The notes beneath the pieces were generated by a model, which made no database searches, was not told the DNA's origin, and saw only the letters and a program-made list of their open reading frames with translations. The translations under genes and the position numbers were made by a program. Below are positions 25,926 through 34,345 of a DNA stretch of 64,000 bases, in pieces. Positions within the stretch are counted from its first letter, which is position 1. Each line of letters starts with the position of its first letter. This stretch comes from an uncultured Christensenella sp. (GTDB lineage: Bacteria > Bacillota > Clostridia > Christensenellales > UBA1242), in the NCBI GenBank assembly GCA_949290565.1, contig CASESH010000002.1:1-64000 (forward strand), read 5' to 3'.

Positions 25926-26606
25926 GTGAAAAAAAAGAAAGTATGGTTTAATTGCTTAAAAGCATTCCTTAAAATTTTTATTCGCAAACCAAAATTTGTC
26001 TATTTACAAGATAAACCTGATAAGTCTTCAATCATTTTAGGAAATCATGTTGGAGCAAAGGCACCCTTATCCTATGAATTATATTTTGATTGCTCTTTTA
26101 GAATTTGGGGAACGCATGAAATGAATGATGGACTCAAATCAGTTTATAAATATTTATCAGAAGTTTACTTTTATCAAAAAAAGCATATTAATAAATTTTT
26201 TTCTAAATTAATAAGTATTATTGCCGCGCCTCTTGCTAATTTGTTTTACAAAGGTCTTCAACTTATTCCAACTTATCGTGATTATAGGTTGCGCAAAAGC
26301 ATAAAAGAAAGTGTGGAAGTTTTGAAAGAGGGACAAAATGTAATTATATTTCCAGAAGATTCTAGTGATGGTTATCACGACAATTTAAAGAGTTTTTTTA
26401 GCGGATATATGTTACTTGCTAGACAATGTTACAAAAACGGTTTAGATGTAAAAATTTACTTATCATACTTTGTTAAAGAGAAAAGAACTTTTGTTATGGA
26501 TAAACCTATTAGATATAGCGAAATACTTAAAATGAATAAAAGTGATAAGGAAATTTCAAAAATGTTTTGTGATAGGACAAATCAATTGAGAAATTACATT
26601 AAATAA
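25926..26606 (+). CDS. PlsC-like acyltransferase
   Basis: A 226-residue protein with the general layout of 1-acylglycerol-3-phosphate acyltransferases. There is a hydrophobic basic N-terminus, a GNHVGAKAP segment near residue 38 in place of the NHxxxxD catalytic box, and IIFPEDSSDGY near 140 in place of FPEGTRS. The expected Asp of the catalytic box is not at its usual position, so either the chemistry or the family assignment is altered. It probably acts on membrane lipids at the cytoplasmic face. It starts at GTG with AAAGGAAAA upstream. It sits alone between a broken regulator gene and a convergent phosphodiesterase. Confidence 0.65.
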   Translation: MKKKKVWFNCLKAFLKIFIRKPKFVYLQDKPDKSSIILGNHVGAKAPLSYELYFDCSFRIWGTHEMNDGLKSVYKYLSEVYFYQKKHINKFFSKLISIIAAPLANLFYKGLQLIPTYRDYRLRKSIKESVEVLKEGQNVIIFPEDSSDGYHDNLKSFFSGYMLLARQCYKNGLDVKIYLSYFVKEKRTFVMDKPIRYSEILKMNKSDKEISKMFCDRTNQLRNYIK

Positions 26607-26643
26607 AAAAATGTTTTTATAGTTTAATAAAAACATTTTTTTT
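26606..26643. terminator. Bidirectional terminator
   Basis: AAAAAATGTTTTTAT pairs with ATAAAAACATTTTTT between convergent genes, with A and T tracts on both sides. Confidence 0.85.
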
Positions 26644-26645
26644 AC

Positions 26646-27104
26646 CTATTCATTATTACTGTTAAACACAAAAAAATCAATTCCAATCCCTTTTTTATCA
26701 ATATTAATTACTGCATATTTATTTTCTTTAAACGCACCGGGATTTAAAAAGACTATACCATTTACTGTTTGCATATTTTGTTTGTGGGTATGTCCATATA
26801 AAACTAAATTTACGTTATTCTTTTTTGCGTAATCAATAAGTAGTTCGTTATTAATTTTTACTTTAAAAGTGTGGCCGTGGGTTAAAAGAATTTTTTTATT
26901 TTCTAAAAAGAAGGTTTGGGTAATAGGTTCGTTTGAGAATAAATCGCAATTACCACAAACTTTTTTTATTTGTAAATTATCTAAGTTTCTTAAATCGCTT
27001 AAACCATCTCCAAGAAAAAAAACATAATCAAAATAATTTTCTTTTAATAATATTTCTAAATTTTTTCTATTTCCATGACTATCACTTATGACACATACTT
27101 TCAT
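26646..27104 (-). CDS. YfcE/MJ0936-family metallophosphodiesterase
   Basis: A 152-residue calcineurin-like phosphoesterase. All metal-ligand motifs are present: SDSHGN at residues 8-13, LGDG near 32, GNCD near 52, THGH near 76 and GHTH near 104. Relatives hydrolyse phosphodiester substrates in vitro, with physiological role unsettled. Elsewhere such genes often sit next to rdgB or rph, which are absent here. The ATG lies 7 bp behind a TATTAT box and has no ribosome binding site, so the mRNA may be leaderless. The stop codon is TAG. Confidence 0.88.
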   Translation of the reverse strand: MKVCVISDSHGNRKNLEILLKENYFDYVFFLGDGLSDLRNLDNLQIKKVCGNCDLFSNEPITQTFFLENKKILLTHGHTFKVKINNELLIDYAKKNNVNLVLYGHTHKQNMQTVNGIVFLNPGAFKENKYAVINIDKKGIGIDFFVFNSNNE

Positions 27105-27111
27105 ATTAATT

Positions 27112-27140
27112 ATAATAGTTTCTTTTTATTAAAATGTAAA
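27112..27140 (-). promoter_or_regulatory. Promoter of the YfcE-like gene, apparently leaderless
   Basis: On the minus strand TTTACA (27140-27135), a 17-bp spacer and TATTAT (27117-27112), with the ATG starting at 27104. Confidence 0.5.
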
Positions 27141-27145
27141 TTGAA

Positions 27146-27961
27146 TTAGTTAAGTTTTATTGTTTTAAAATATATTGATGATGGCAAATAATTTTCTTGT
27201 GTATCTGCTCTAAAAAGGACTGTTATTTTAGAACTAGCAAATAATGCAACGCCTGATTCTAATATTTTATCATCTGTAATTGTATAAGTATGCAACTTGT
27301 AACTATTAACACTATTCCACGCTAAATCTATATTAAATGTATTTACAATATTAATGTATTCCTCTGGTTCTTCTACGTATTCTTTTGATACTATGTAATA
27401 TTCTATATTACATTCATTTTGGTTATTAACTGTTAAAATTTTTTGTTCCTTGTCTGTTTGAAATATTTCAGCATTAATTTGACTAATGTTAGAACTATTT
27501 TTATTTTCTGGTAAATATTTTTCTATAATTTCTCCATTATAAGAAAAATAAATCTTTGAATTATCTAAATTATTAGAAAATAAATGTTTTTGGTTAGTTA
27601 ATTCAACACCCTCAAAACCACCTTCTACTTTGTCTAAAATTAAATAATATGAGTTATAATTTTGATTAGCATAAAACCAAACGTTATTATCAAAAGAATA
27701 AGTTAAATCGGTACAATTATATTCATTTAATTCTTCATTATCTAAAATCAAATTAGCAACATAGTCGCCATAGCAATTTTGAGAAATTGATATGTCAAAA
27801 CTTGCTTGTTCAACAGGGCCATTTTCAGTCGATGAGTCTGTTTGTGAATTATTAGAACTTCCTTGTATTTTTTTATTATTTTGATTGTTACAAGCCACAA
27901 GACTAAAAGTTAAGATTAACATTAAAACTAGACTAGACAATACAGTTAAAAATTTCTTCAT
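27146..27961 (-). CDS. Lipoprotein of unknown function
   Basis: A 271-residue protein with a clean lipoprotein signal: hydrophobic core to residue 20 and lipobox SLVAC with Cys24. A Ser/Asn/Gln-rich linker (about residues 25-50) leads into a beta-rich mature domain of about 215 residues. No known family or catalytic motif is apparent. Aromatic residues and alternating hydrophobics suggest one or two immunoglobulin-like sandwiches. AGGAGAT lies upstream. It is transcribed away from the DHFR-like gene and probably alone. Confidence 0.8.
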   Translation of the reverse strand: MKKFLTVLSSLVLMLILTFSLVACNNQNNKKIQGSSNNSQTDSSTENGPVEQASFDISISQNCYGDYVANLILDNEELNEYNCTDLTYSFDNNVWFYANQNYNSYYLILDKVEGGFEGVELTNQKHLFSNNLDNSKIYFSYNGEIIEKYLPENKNSSNISQINAEIFQTDKEQKILTVNNQNECNIEYYIVSKEYVEEPEEYINIVNTFNIDLAWNSVNSYKLHTYTITDDKILESGVALFASSKITVLFRADTQENYLPSSIYFKTIKLN

Positions 27962-28130
27962 ATAAATATCTCCTAAACATATTTAGCACAAAATTGTGAC
28001 ATTTGTAAATAAATAATTACAAAAATTTACAAAATTTTCCATTTTTATATTTTTACTTTTTGTTTTTTGACAAACTTATTTTGCTTTGCGTTTTTTATTT
28101 TTTATTGTAAAATGTGTTTGAGGATAAAAA

Positions 28131-28691
28131 ATGAATTTAGTTGTTTGTATTGATAATGAAAATAGAATTTTACCACACAATGTTCTTTTAGAATATATTG
28201 ATGCTCTTTGGGACATTAAAAATTTGGTAAAGAATAAAACTGTTATTTTTAATTTAGATTATGCAAATTTAAAAAATCAGTTTTCACAGTCAAAAAAATT
28301 TTTTTTAAATAAAAAAGATTCTATTCAGTTAATTCCAGACTATCTTTCTAATGACCTTCAAAAAAGAAATAAACTATCAAGTTTTAAACAACTTTTTGAA
28401 TTAAAGAATGAGATAGAAGAAGATAATTTATTTCTATTAACCAATGATTATATTGATGAGTTAATCAATTATTTTGATTTCATTTATGTTTATAAATTCA
28501 ACGTTATAACTAAGTATTCAAACTTTCTTCTAAACTTAATTGAAAATAAGTCTTTTGATTTAGTTAGTAGTCAAAATTCTTATTTTGAAGTTGATAATAC
28601 TTTTGCTAAGTTTATTTATAAAAATTTAGATGTTATTGATTTTAATTCTTTAAATGATAGTCTAGATAAAAATAATTTTAATTTGCTTTAA
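28131..28691 (+). CDS. Divergent dihydrofolate-reductase-like protein
   Basis: A 186-residue protein I do not recognise outright, but its segments follow the DHFR fold in order. MNLVVCIDNENRIL matches the first strand and loop. LWDIKNLVKNKTVIFNLDY matches the helix and strand holding KPVIMGR. LLTNDYIDELINYFDFIYVY matches the GGxxIYxxFLPxADxLYLT segment, and the end has the final beta hairpin pattern. The catalytic acidic residue after the first loop and the Gly-Gly of the NADPH site are not conserved. It may therefore be inactive or have a new role. It is notable in a genome that makes dTMP with ThyX, which does not need DHFR. GAGGAT precedes the ATG. Confidence 0.5.
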   Translation: MNLVVCIDNENRILPHNVLLEYIDALWDIKNLVKNKTVIFNLDYANLKNQFSQSKKFFLNKKDSIQLIPDYLSNDLQKRNKLSSFKQLFELKNEIEEDNLFLLTNDYIDELINYFDFIYVYKFNVITKYSNFLLNLIENKSFDLVSSQNSYFEVDNTFAKFIYKNLDVIDFNSLNDSLDKNNFNLL

Positions 28692-28757
28692 ACTTGCTTT
28701 ATGTTAACTATTTTTTATTTTGTTAAGAGATTATAAACAAATTTAAAAAATTTACTA

Positions 28758-28784
28758 TTGACATGTTGACCTTTAACTTATAAT
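28758..28784 (+). promoter_or_regulatory. Possible promoter of the 28805 gene
   Basis: TTGACA (28758-28763) and TATAAT (28779-28784) are both consensus, but the spacer is only 15 bp. Confidence 0.45.
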
Positions 28785-28804
28785 TAAATTAACGGAGTAA
28801 TAAA

Positions 28805-29434
28805 ATGGAAAGAACAAAATTTTATTTCGCAAAGAAGAAATTAAAAAGTCAAGATTTTAATGAAGTAGATGAATTTATTTTTGCAAAAAAATATGATTCT
28901 AGTGGTAATTCAAATTTATATATATATTCAGAAAAACTTAACATTGATGGAAATAATGAGTATGAATGGAATTTATTGGGTGATAGTCCTCAAATAAAAG
29001 ATGTGAAAAAAGATTACAATTGTATTAGTTTTGAAAAACTTATGGAAACTAGTATGACAACAGGGGAAAGCGATAAAGTATTTTTTAGAATTGCGCCTAT
29101 TTATTATGACAAATTTATAGATAATACCTTTTTTGAGGTAAATTTAAATATTAAAGATAAAAGTTTTAATAAATGTTTGACATCTATACTTTTACAGTTG
29201 CCAGGAGGTTCATTATTGGGTTATAACCATAAATTTGGACAAATACAAATTATTAATAAAGACAAATATATGGGCGACAAGAGTTTCATTATTCTTGATA
29301 AAAAATCTAAAAAAACAATTGATGTTATTAAGGAATTAAGAGAAGGTTTGAAAAAAGACTTAGATTTTAAGAAGGATAAAGAAAGAAGAGATGAATTTTT
29401 AATTAAAAACCTTTTTAATTTGTTTGAGAATTAA
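28805..29434 (+). CDS. Hypothetical cytoplasmic protein
   Basis: A 209-residue soluble protein without signal peptide or membrane helix. It is Lys/Asp-rich, with a mixed alpha/beta pattern and a strongly charged C-terminal helix (KKDLDFKKDKERRDEF near residues 184-199). A glycine-rich stretch, LPGGSLLGYNHKFGQ, lies near residues 130-145. I recognise no family. ACGGAG upstream of the ATG and a promoter-like sequence support it as a real gene. It is monocistronic. Confidence 0.65.
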   Translation: MERTKFYFAKKKLKSQDFNEVDEFIFAKKYDSSGNSNLYIYSEKLNIDGNNEYEWNLLGDSPQIKDVKKDYNCISFEKLMETSMTTGESDKVFFRIAPIYYDKFIDNTFFEVNLNIKDKSFNKCLTSILLQLPGGSLLGYNHKFGQIQIINKDKYMGDKSFIILDKKSKKTIDVIKELREGLKKDLDFKKDKERRDEFLIKNLFNLFEN

Positions 29435-29632
29435 ACAAAAAAATGTCTATATCAAAAATAATGAGTTATAAAAAATTTTATGATTAATTAAAAAATGTAT
29501 TGATAAGTTATTACTTAAATTTAATGACAGTTAAATTTTATATCTATTTTTTTACTAGGTAAGAAAATATTATAATTTAGAAGAGTTAAACATAAAAAGT
29601 TAATTTTATGTAGTGTATTAGTTTTAAAATAT

Positions 29633-29669
29633 AAAAGCATAAGTCTATTTTTTGGCCTATGCTTTTTTT
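29633..29669 (-). terminator. Terminator of tRNA-Ser (CGA)
   Basis: AAAAGCATA (29633-29641) pairs with TATGCTTTT (29658-29666). On the minus strand it follows the tRNA immediately. Confidence 0.7.
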
Positions 29670-29758
29670 TGGCAGAGGGGACAGGATTCGAACCTGCGTG
29701 AGATTGCTCTCAAACTGATTTCGAGTCAGCCTCGTTATGACCACTTCGATACCCCTCC
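29670..29758 (-). tRNA. tRNA-Ser (anticodon CGA)
   Basis: An 89-nt class II tRNA on the minus strand. The acceptor GGAGGGG pairs with CCCCTCT, the anticodon loop is CTCGAAA (anticodon CGA), and the long variable arm GAGA/TCTC identifies serine. CCA is encoded. Confidence 0.92.
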
Positions 29759-29934
29759 ATTAGCCTATATTTTAAAACAAATTTGTTAAAAAATCAAGAA
29801 AATTTATTTTTATCCAAACTTAAATTTCATGAATAAAAAATTTAGTTTTTTATAAAATTATGTTTATTTTAGCATAACTTATAAAATTTTTTATTTCAGT
29901 TTTCTTTTTTTTAATTTTGTGTTAGTTAGTTTAA

Positions 29935-29963
29935 TTGACATGGACTTTTTTCGTTGTTATAAT
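29935..29963 (+). promoter_or_regulatory. Consensus sigma-A promoter of marR-cysS
   Basis: A perfect TTGACA (29935-29940), a 17-bp spacer and a perfect TATAAT (29958-29963). It lies inside the longest open frame of the next gene, so the real start must be the ATG at 29988, about 18 nt after the expected transcription start. Confidence 0.85.
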
Positions 29964-29987
29964 TTTATTACTTTTTTAGGAATAATT

Positions 29988-30413
29988 ATGGAAAATTTAA
30001 ATTTTTTTTATGAACTTTTTACTATTAACAACAGACTTTCTAAACTTTTAATGAGCGAAGACAAAAAACTTGCAAAACAATTTTATTCGTTGCAAAACAA
30101 AATTTTATTTACTATTTATCAAAACAAAGTAATATCTCCTTCGAGTTTAGTAAGGGAATTAAAAATAGCAAAATCTAACATTGCTAAGTTTTGTAGAGTT
30201 TTGGTTGATAAAAATCTCATAACTGACAAAGTTGACAAAAATGATCATAGAATAATATATTACAATATTACCTCAAAGGGTGAGAAATACATATTGAATT
30301 TTACTGAAAAAATTAATAAAATTTTTAGTAAATTTTTTGATGATAATCAACTAGATGAAATAAGTAAATTAACGAACAAAATTTTAAATATTTTAATGAT
30401 AGATGGAGAATAA
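29988..30413 (+). CDS. MarR-like winged-helix regulator
   Basis: A 141-residue protein. Residues about 30-100 form a winged helix: SPSSLVRELKIAKSNIAKFC is the recognition region, followed by VDKNLITDKVDKNDHRII as the wing. Flanking helices give the MarR dimer layout. I use the ATG at 29988 because TTAGGAA lies upstream of it. An upstream in-frame start at 29919 would place coding sequence over a perfect promoter. It is 3 bp from cysS and shares its transcript, an unusual partner for cysteinyl-tRNA synthetase. Ligand unknown. Confidence 0.78.
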   Translation: MENLNFFYELFTINNRLSKLLMSEDKKLAKQFYSLQNKILFTIYQNKVISPSSLVRELKIAKSNIAKFCRVLVDKNLITDKVDKNDHRIIYYNITSKGEKYILNFTEKINKIFSKFFDDNQLDEISKLTNKILNILMIDGE

Positions 30414-30416
30414 TAA

Positions 30417-31799
30417 ATGCTAAAATTATATAATTCATTAACAAATAGAAAAGAAAAATTTGAGTCCTTAAATGAGGGGCTTGTTAAAATGTATACGTGT
30501 GGCCCTACTGTTTATTATTACCAACATATTGGAAATATGAGGGCATATATATTTATGGATTCTTTAAGGAGAGTTTTAAAATATAATGGTTACAAGATTA
30601 AAGGTGTTATGAATGTAACCGATGTTGGACATTTAACAAGTGATGCTGACAGTGGCGAAGATAAAATGGAAATGGCTGCTAAAAGAGAAAATAAAAATCC
30701 ATATGAAATTGCTAAGTTTTACGCTAATATCTTTTTCGAAGATTTAAAGAAACTAAATGTTGATGTTCCTGAAAACATAACATATGCGACAAAATTTATT
30801 CCTCAAATGATTGAATTTGTAAGGGGATTAGAAGAAAAAGGTTATACTTATAAAATAGACGATGGAATTTATTTTGATGTTCAAAAATTTTCTGGTTATG
30901 GTCAATTAAGTCAAAAAGATTTGTCTAAAAAAGGAAATACTAGAATTGAGGAGAATATTAATAAACACCACCCTTTTGACTTTGCTCTATGGAAGTTTGT
31001 GCCAGAAAATCACATAATGAAATGGGATAGTCCTTGGGGAGTAGGATGTCCGGGCTGGCATATAGAATGTTCTGCTATGGGCAGAGATATTTTAGGAGAT
31101 AAGTTTGATATTCATACGGGAGGAATTGACCATAAGACTGTTCATCATGAAGACGAAATTGCTCAAAATGACGCCCTTGCAGGTCATAGAGTAGTTCAAA
31201 GATGGATGCACAACGAATTTTTATTGGTTGATGGTGGGAAAATGAGCAAGAGTTTAGGGAATGTATATACATTATCTCAACTCAGTCAAAAAGGTTTTAC
31301 TCCAATGGACTTCAAGTTCTTTTGTCTAAATACTCATTATAGTAAAAAAATTAATTTTACTTTCGAAGGATTAAAGGCTAGTAGTTTAGGTTATAAAAAT
31401 CTTAAAAATCTTGTTAAAGAACATTTTTTAGGGAATAGCGTTGTTAAAGATGAGGTCATTGAGAAATATTCAAATGAATTTTTGCAAGCGATAAATGATG
31501 ATTTAAATATTCCTCTTGCTATTGGGGTTGTTTGGACAATGTTAAAAAATGAGAGTAAATCTAAACAGATTTATGAATTAGTTTGTAAATTTGATAAAGC
31601 GCTTGGACTAGAATTAGACAATATAGAAATTGAGAAAAAAGAAGAAGTTCCACAAAAAGTTGTTGATTTAGCACAAAAAAGATTGGTTGCAAGACAAAAT
31701 AAAGATTATGCCCTAAGTGATAGGTTAAGAGATGAAATTAACGATTTAGGTTACTCTATTAAAGACAAAAAAGATGGCTTTGAGTTGGAAAAATTATAA
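30417..31799 (+). CDS. cysS: Cysteinyl-tRNA synthetase
   Basis: Charges tRNA-Cys. The 460-residue class I enzyme has the zinc-ligand start MYTCGPTVYYYQHIGN, with HIGN as the HIGH motif near residues 37-40. Further zinc ligands lie in GCPGWHIECSAMG near 205-217, and KMSKSLGN near 266 is the second signature. The C-terminal anticodon domain is complete. The ATG follows the marR stop by 3 bp, with GGAGAA just upstream. Length is standard. Confidence 0.96.
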   Translation: MLKLYNSLTNRKEKFESLNEGLVKMYTCGPTVYYYQHIGNMRAYIFMDSLRRVLKYNGYKIKGVMNVTDVGHLTSDADSGEDKMEMAAKRENKNPYEIAKFYANIFFEDLKKLNVDVPENITYATKFIPQMIEFVRGLEEKGYTYKIDDGIYFDVQKFSGYGQLSQKDLSKKGNTRIEENINKHHPFDFALWKFVPENHIMKWDSPWGVGCPGWHIECSAMGRDILGDKFDIHTGGIDHKTVHHEDEIAQNDALAGHRVVQRWMHNEFLLVDGGKMSKSLGNVYTLSQLSQKGFTPMDFKFFCLNTHYSKKINFTFEGLKASSLGYKNLKNLVKEHFLGNSVVKDEVIEKYSNEFLQAINDDLNIPLAIGVVWTMLKNESKSKQIYELVCKFDKALGLELDNIEIEKKEEVPQKVVDLAQKRLVARQNKDYALSDRLRDEINDLGYSIKDKKDGFELEKL

Positions 31800-31895
31800 A
31801 AATTTATTTTAAGAATTTATAAACGAATAATAAATATGTTTTTAGAAATTTTATTTATCTGTAAAAAATTTATAACTATATTTATCTTACTAATT

Positions 31896-31928
31896 AAAAG
31901 AACTCTACTTTTGTAAAGTTCTTTTTTT
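31896..31928 (+). terminator. Terminator after cysS
   Basis: AAAAGAACT pairs with AGTTCTTTT and is followed by T residues, about 95 bp after the cysS stop. Confidence 0.8.
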
Positions 31929-32030
31929 CTAAAAGATTTAGTTTGTAATAAAATTTTTAAATAATTTAATCTAGTTGTTTGTAAATATTTTTTGATATGA
32001 TATAATTTTAACTATAAAAGGGAAAAACAT

Positions 32031-33386
32031 ATGTTAGAAATTATTGAAAAACAAAGAAAATATTTTAATACTCATGAAACAATAGATGTAAATTTTAGAA
32101 TACTACAACTTAAAAGACTTAAATTGCAAATTAGCGCATATTACAATCAATTATTATCTGCTTTTGAAAAAGATTTGAACAAAAAAGAATTTGATGTTAT
32201 AACAACTGAACTAGGACTTGTCTTTAATGAAATAAATTATATGGTTAAACATTTAAAGAAACTAGCAAAGCCTAAAAAAGTAAGAACTTCTATTATAAAC
32301 TTTCCTTCAAAAGGTTATAAAATTTACGAGCCTTATGGGGTTTGTTTAATTGCCTCTCCTTGGAATTATCCACTGCAATTAACTATGATTCCTTTAATTG
32401 GAGCCATTGCCGGGGGAAACACTGCAATAGTTAAACCTTCTAGAAGTACTCCTAATGTAACAAATGTAATAAAAAAGATTTTAAGCGTTTATGATGACAA
32501 CTATATTTATGTTGTTACAAAAGAGGAGGAGATTAATCAAATATTTGAGTCAAAATTTGATTTCATTTTTTATACCGGGTCCAAGGTAAAAGCAAGCGAA
32601 CTTATGCAAAGTCAATCTAAGTTCTTGACACCTATGATTTTGGAACTTGGTGGCAAAAGTCCTTGCATTGTAGATAGTGATGCAAAAGTTGATTTAAGTG
32701 CAAAAAGAATTGTTTGGGGTAAATTCCTAAATGCCGGTCAAACTTGCGTTGCACCTGATTATGTTTTAGTTCACTCATCTATTAAAGATTTGTTTTTGGA
32801 AAGTGTTCAAAAGTATATTAAAAAGTTCTATTACAGCAATGAGGAGTTAAACGATGATTTTGTTAAAATTATAAACAAAAGTTCTCTTGAAAGATTACAA
32901 AATTTAATTATTCCTGAAAAACTTTTCTTTGGTGGCAAGGTAGAAAAGCAAGTTTTAGAACCAACTGTTCTAATTAATGTTACTAGGGAAGATGAAGTTA
33001 TGAAACAAGAAGTTTTTGGACCTATTTTGCCTATTATAGAGTTTGAAGATTTAGACAAAGAACTCGAAATTATAAATAATCTTGAAAGTCCACTTGCCCT
33101 ATATTATTTTGGCTCAAATAAGGAAAATTTTGAAAAGATTAAGTCTTTTTGTAAATATGGTGGCGGTTGTATTAATGAAGTCGTTATGCACTTTACTGAA
33201 AAGAACTTGCCTTTTGGAGGTGTAGGAGAAAGTGGATTAGGTTCTTATCACGGTGCAAAATCTTTTTATTCTTTCACACACGAAAAGAGCGTACTAAAAA
33301 AATCTACCAAGTTAGATATTGGACTAAAATATCCTCCTGCTTCTAAAAGGAAAAAATCTCTTGCTAAAAAAATTTTTAAAATATAA
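32031..33386 (+). CDS. Aldehyde dehydrogenase (fatty-aldehyde type)
   Basis: A 451-residue NAD(P)-dependent aldehyde dehydrogenase. Signatures: SPWNYPLQLTMIPLIGAIAGGN near residues 109-130 (cofactor site), the catalytic Glu in LELGGKSP near 204, the nucleophilic Cys in NAGQTCVAPDYV near 238 and EVFGPILPII near 327. The ending with a membrane-proximal basic tail (KRKKSLAKKIFKI) is like the class 3 fatty-aldehyde enzymes. AAAGGGAA precedes the ATG. It forms an operon with the following E1-like gene, 14 bp away. Confidence 0.92.
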   Translation: MLEIIEKQRKYFNTHETIDVNFRILQLKRLKLQISAYYNQLLSAFEKDLNKKEFDVITTELGLVFNEINYMVKHLKKLAKPKKVRTSIINFPSKGYKIYEPYGVCLIASPWNYPLQLTMIPLIGAIAGGNTAIVKPSRSTPNVTNVIKKILSVYDDNYIYVVTKEEEINQIFESKFDFIFYTGSKVKASELMQSQSKFLTPMILELGGKSPCIVDSDAKVDLSAKRIVWGKFLNAGQTCVAPDYVLVHSSIKDLFLESVQKYIKKFYYSNEELNDDFVKIINKSSLERLQNLIIPEKLFFGGKVEKQVLEPTVLINVTREDEVMKQEVFGPILPIIEFEDLDKELEIINNLESPLALYYFGSNKENFEKIKSFCKYGGGCINEVVMHFTEKNLPFGGVGESGLGSYHGAKSFYSFTHEKSVLKKSTKLDIGLKYPPASKRKKSLAKKIFKI

Positions 33387-33400
33387 GGAAAATTAATATT

Positions 33401-34087
33401 TTGGATGAAGAATTCTTTGATAGAACAAAGACTGTATTTAATAAAGACTTTGATAAAATAAAAAACTGTAATATTGCTCTTATTGGAGTAGGTGGAGTTG
33501 GTGGTTATATCTTTGAAATGCTGGTTAGACTTGGAGTTGAGAATATAACAGTTGTTGATTGCGATGTTTTTGAAAAGTCAAATCTTAATAGACAAATATT
33601 GTCAACGCTTGATGTTATCAAAAAGCCTAAGGTAGAGGTCGCAAAAAACAGGGCAAGTTTAATAAACTTAAATTGTAATGTTAAACCAATTTGTGCAAAG
33701 ATTAATAAATTAAATGTTCAGGAAATTTTAAATGAGAAATATGATTATGTTATAGACGCTATTGACGATGTTTCTGGTAAGATTGCTATAATTAAATTTT
33801 GTTCTAGTAGAAATATCCCAATAGTCTGTTGTATGGGAACAGGTAACAGAAGTGGAATTCCTAATTTTGTTGTGGAAGACTTGTTTAAAACTTCATATGA
33901 TGGACTTTGTAGAAAAATGAGAAATGAACTAAAAAAAGATAACTTTTCTAAAAAAATAGATGTAGTTTATACAAAAGAGCAAGCAGTAAATACAGATAAG
34001 TTAGGTAGTGTTGTCTATTATCCTTTAATGTGTGCAGGTACGGTTACAAGTTATGTAGTTAACAAAATAATATCAAGTAGTAAATAA
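33401..34087 (+). CDS. tcdA: tRNA threonylcarbamoyladenosine dehydratase TcdA-like E1 protein
   Basis: A 228-residue ThiF/E1-type enzyme that adenylates its substrate. The ATP-binding GVGGVGGYIFEML is near residues 28-40, and LNRQIL near 63 supplies the conserved Arg-Gln. The layout matches TcdA, which cyclises t6A37 in tRNA to ct6A. It is slightly shorter than the E. coli protein. The start is TTG at 33401 with AAGGAAAA upstream. Other E1-like proteins (ThiF, MoeB) are less likely because no thiS or moaD gene is nearby. Confidence 0.85.
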   Translation: MDEEFFDRTKTVFNKDFDKIKNCNIALIGVGGVGGYIFEMLVRLGVENITVVDCDVFEKSNLNRQILSTLDVIKKPKVEVAKNRASLINLNCNVKPICAKINKLNVQEILNEKYDYVIDAIDDVSGKIAIIKFCSSRNIPIVCCMGTGNRSGIPNFVVEDLFKTSYDGLCRKMRNELKKDNFSKKIDVVYTKEQAVNTDKLGSVVYYPLMCAGTVTSYVVNKIISSSK

Positions 34088-34150
34088 AAAATTATTATAA
34101 TTATTTATAATAAAATATCTTATTTTGATTGTAATTATTAGAAATTTTTA

Positions 34151-34290
34151 ATGTAAACAATTTTTAAAAGTTTACCATTTGATAAATTACTTTAATAGCA
34201 ATATAAACAAAAAAACTTTACAAACTAGTAAAGTTTTTTTAATTACTAACGACTAAGATAAAAATTATTTAGAATTTACATTGTTTACAT
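34151..34290. repeat. 11-bp perfect inverted repeat around a terminator
   Basis: ATGTAAACAAT (34151-34161) and ATTGTTTACAT (34280-34290) are perfect inverted copies, with the bidirectional terminator between them. The spacing is larger than in the cloverleaf elements, and the inner part holds only one clear hairpin. Confidence 0.5.
34211..34240. terminator. Bidirectional terminator between tcdA and rubrerythrin
   Basis: AAAAACTTTAC pairs with GTAAAGTTTTT around a 6-nt loop, with T residues after it. Confidence 0.85.
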
Positions 34291-34345
34291 AATAATTTTA
34301 AAATAAAAAAAATTAATAATTAGAAATTTAGAATACTTTAAATTT

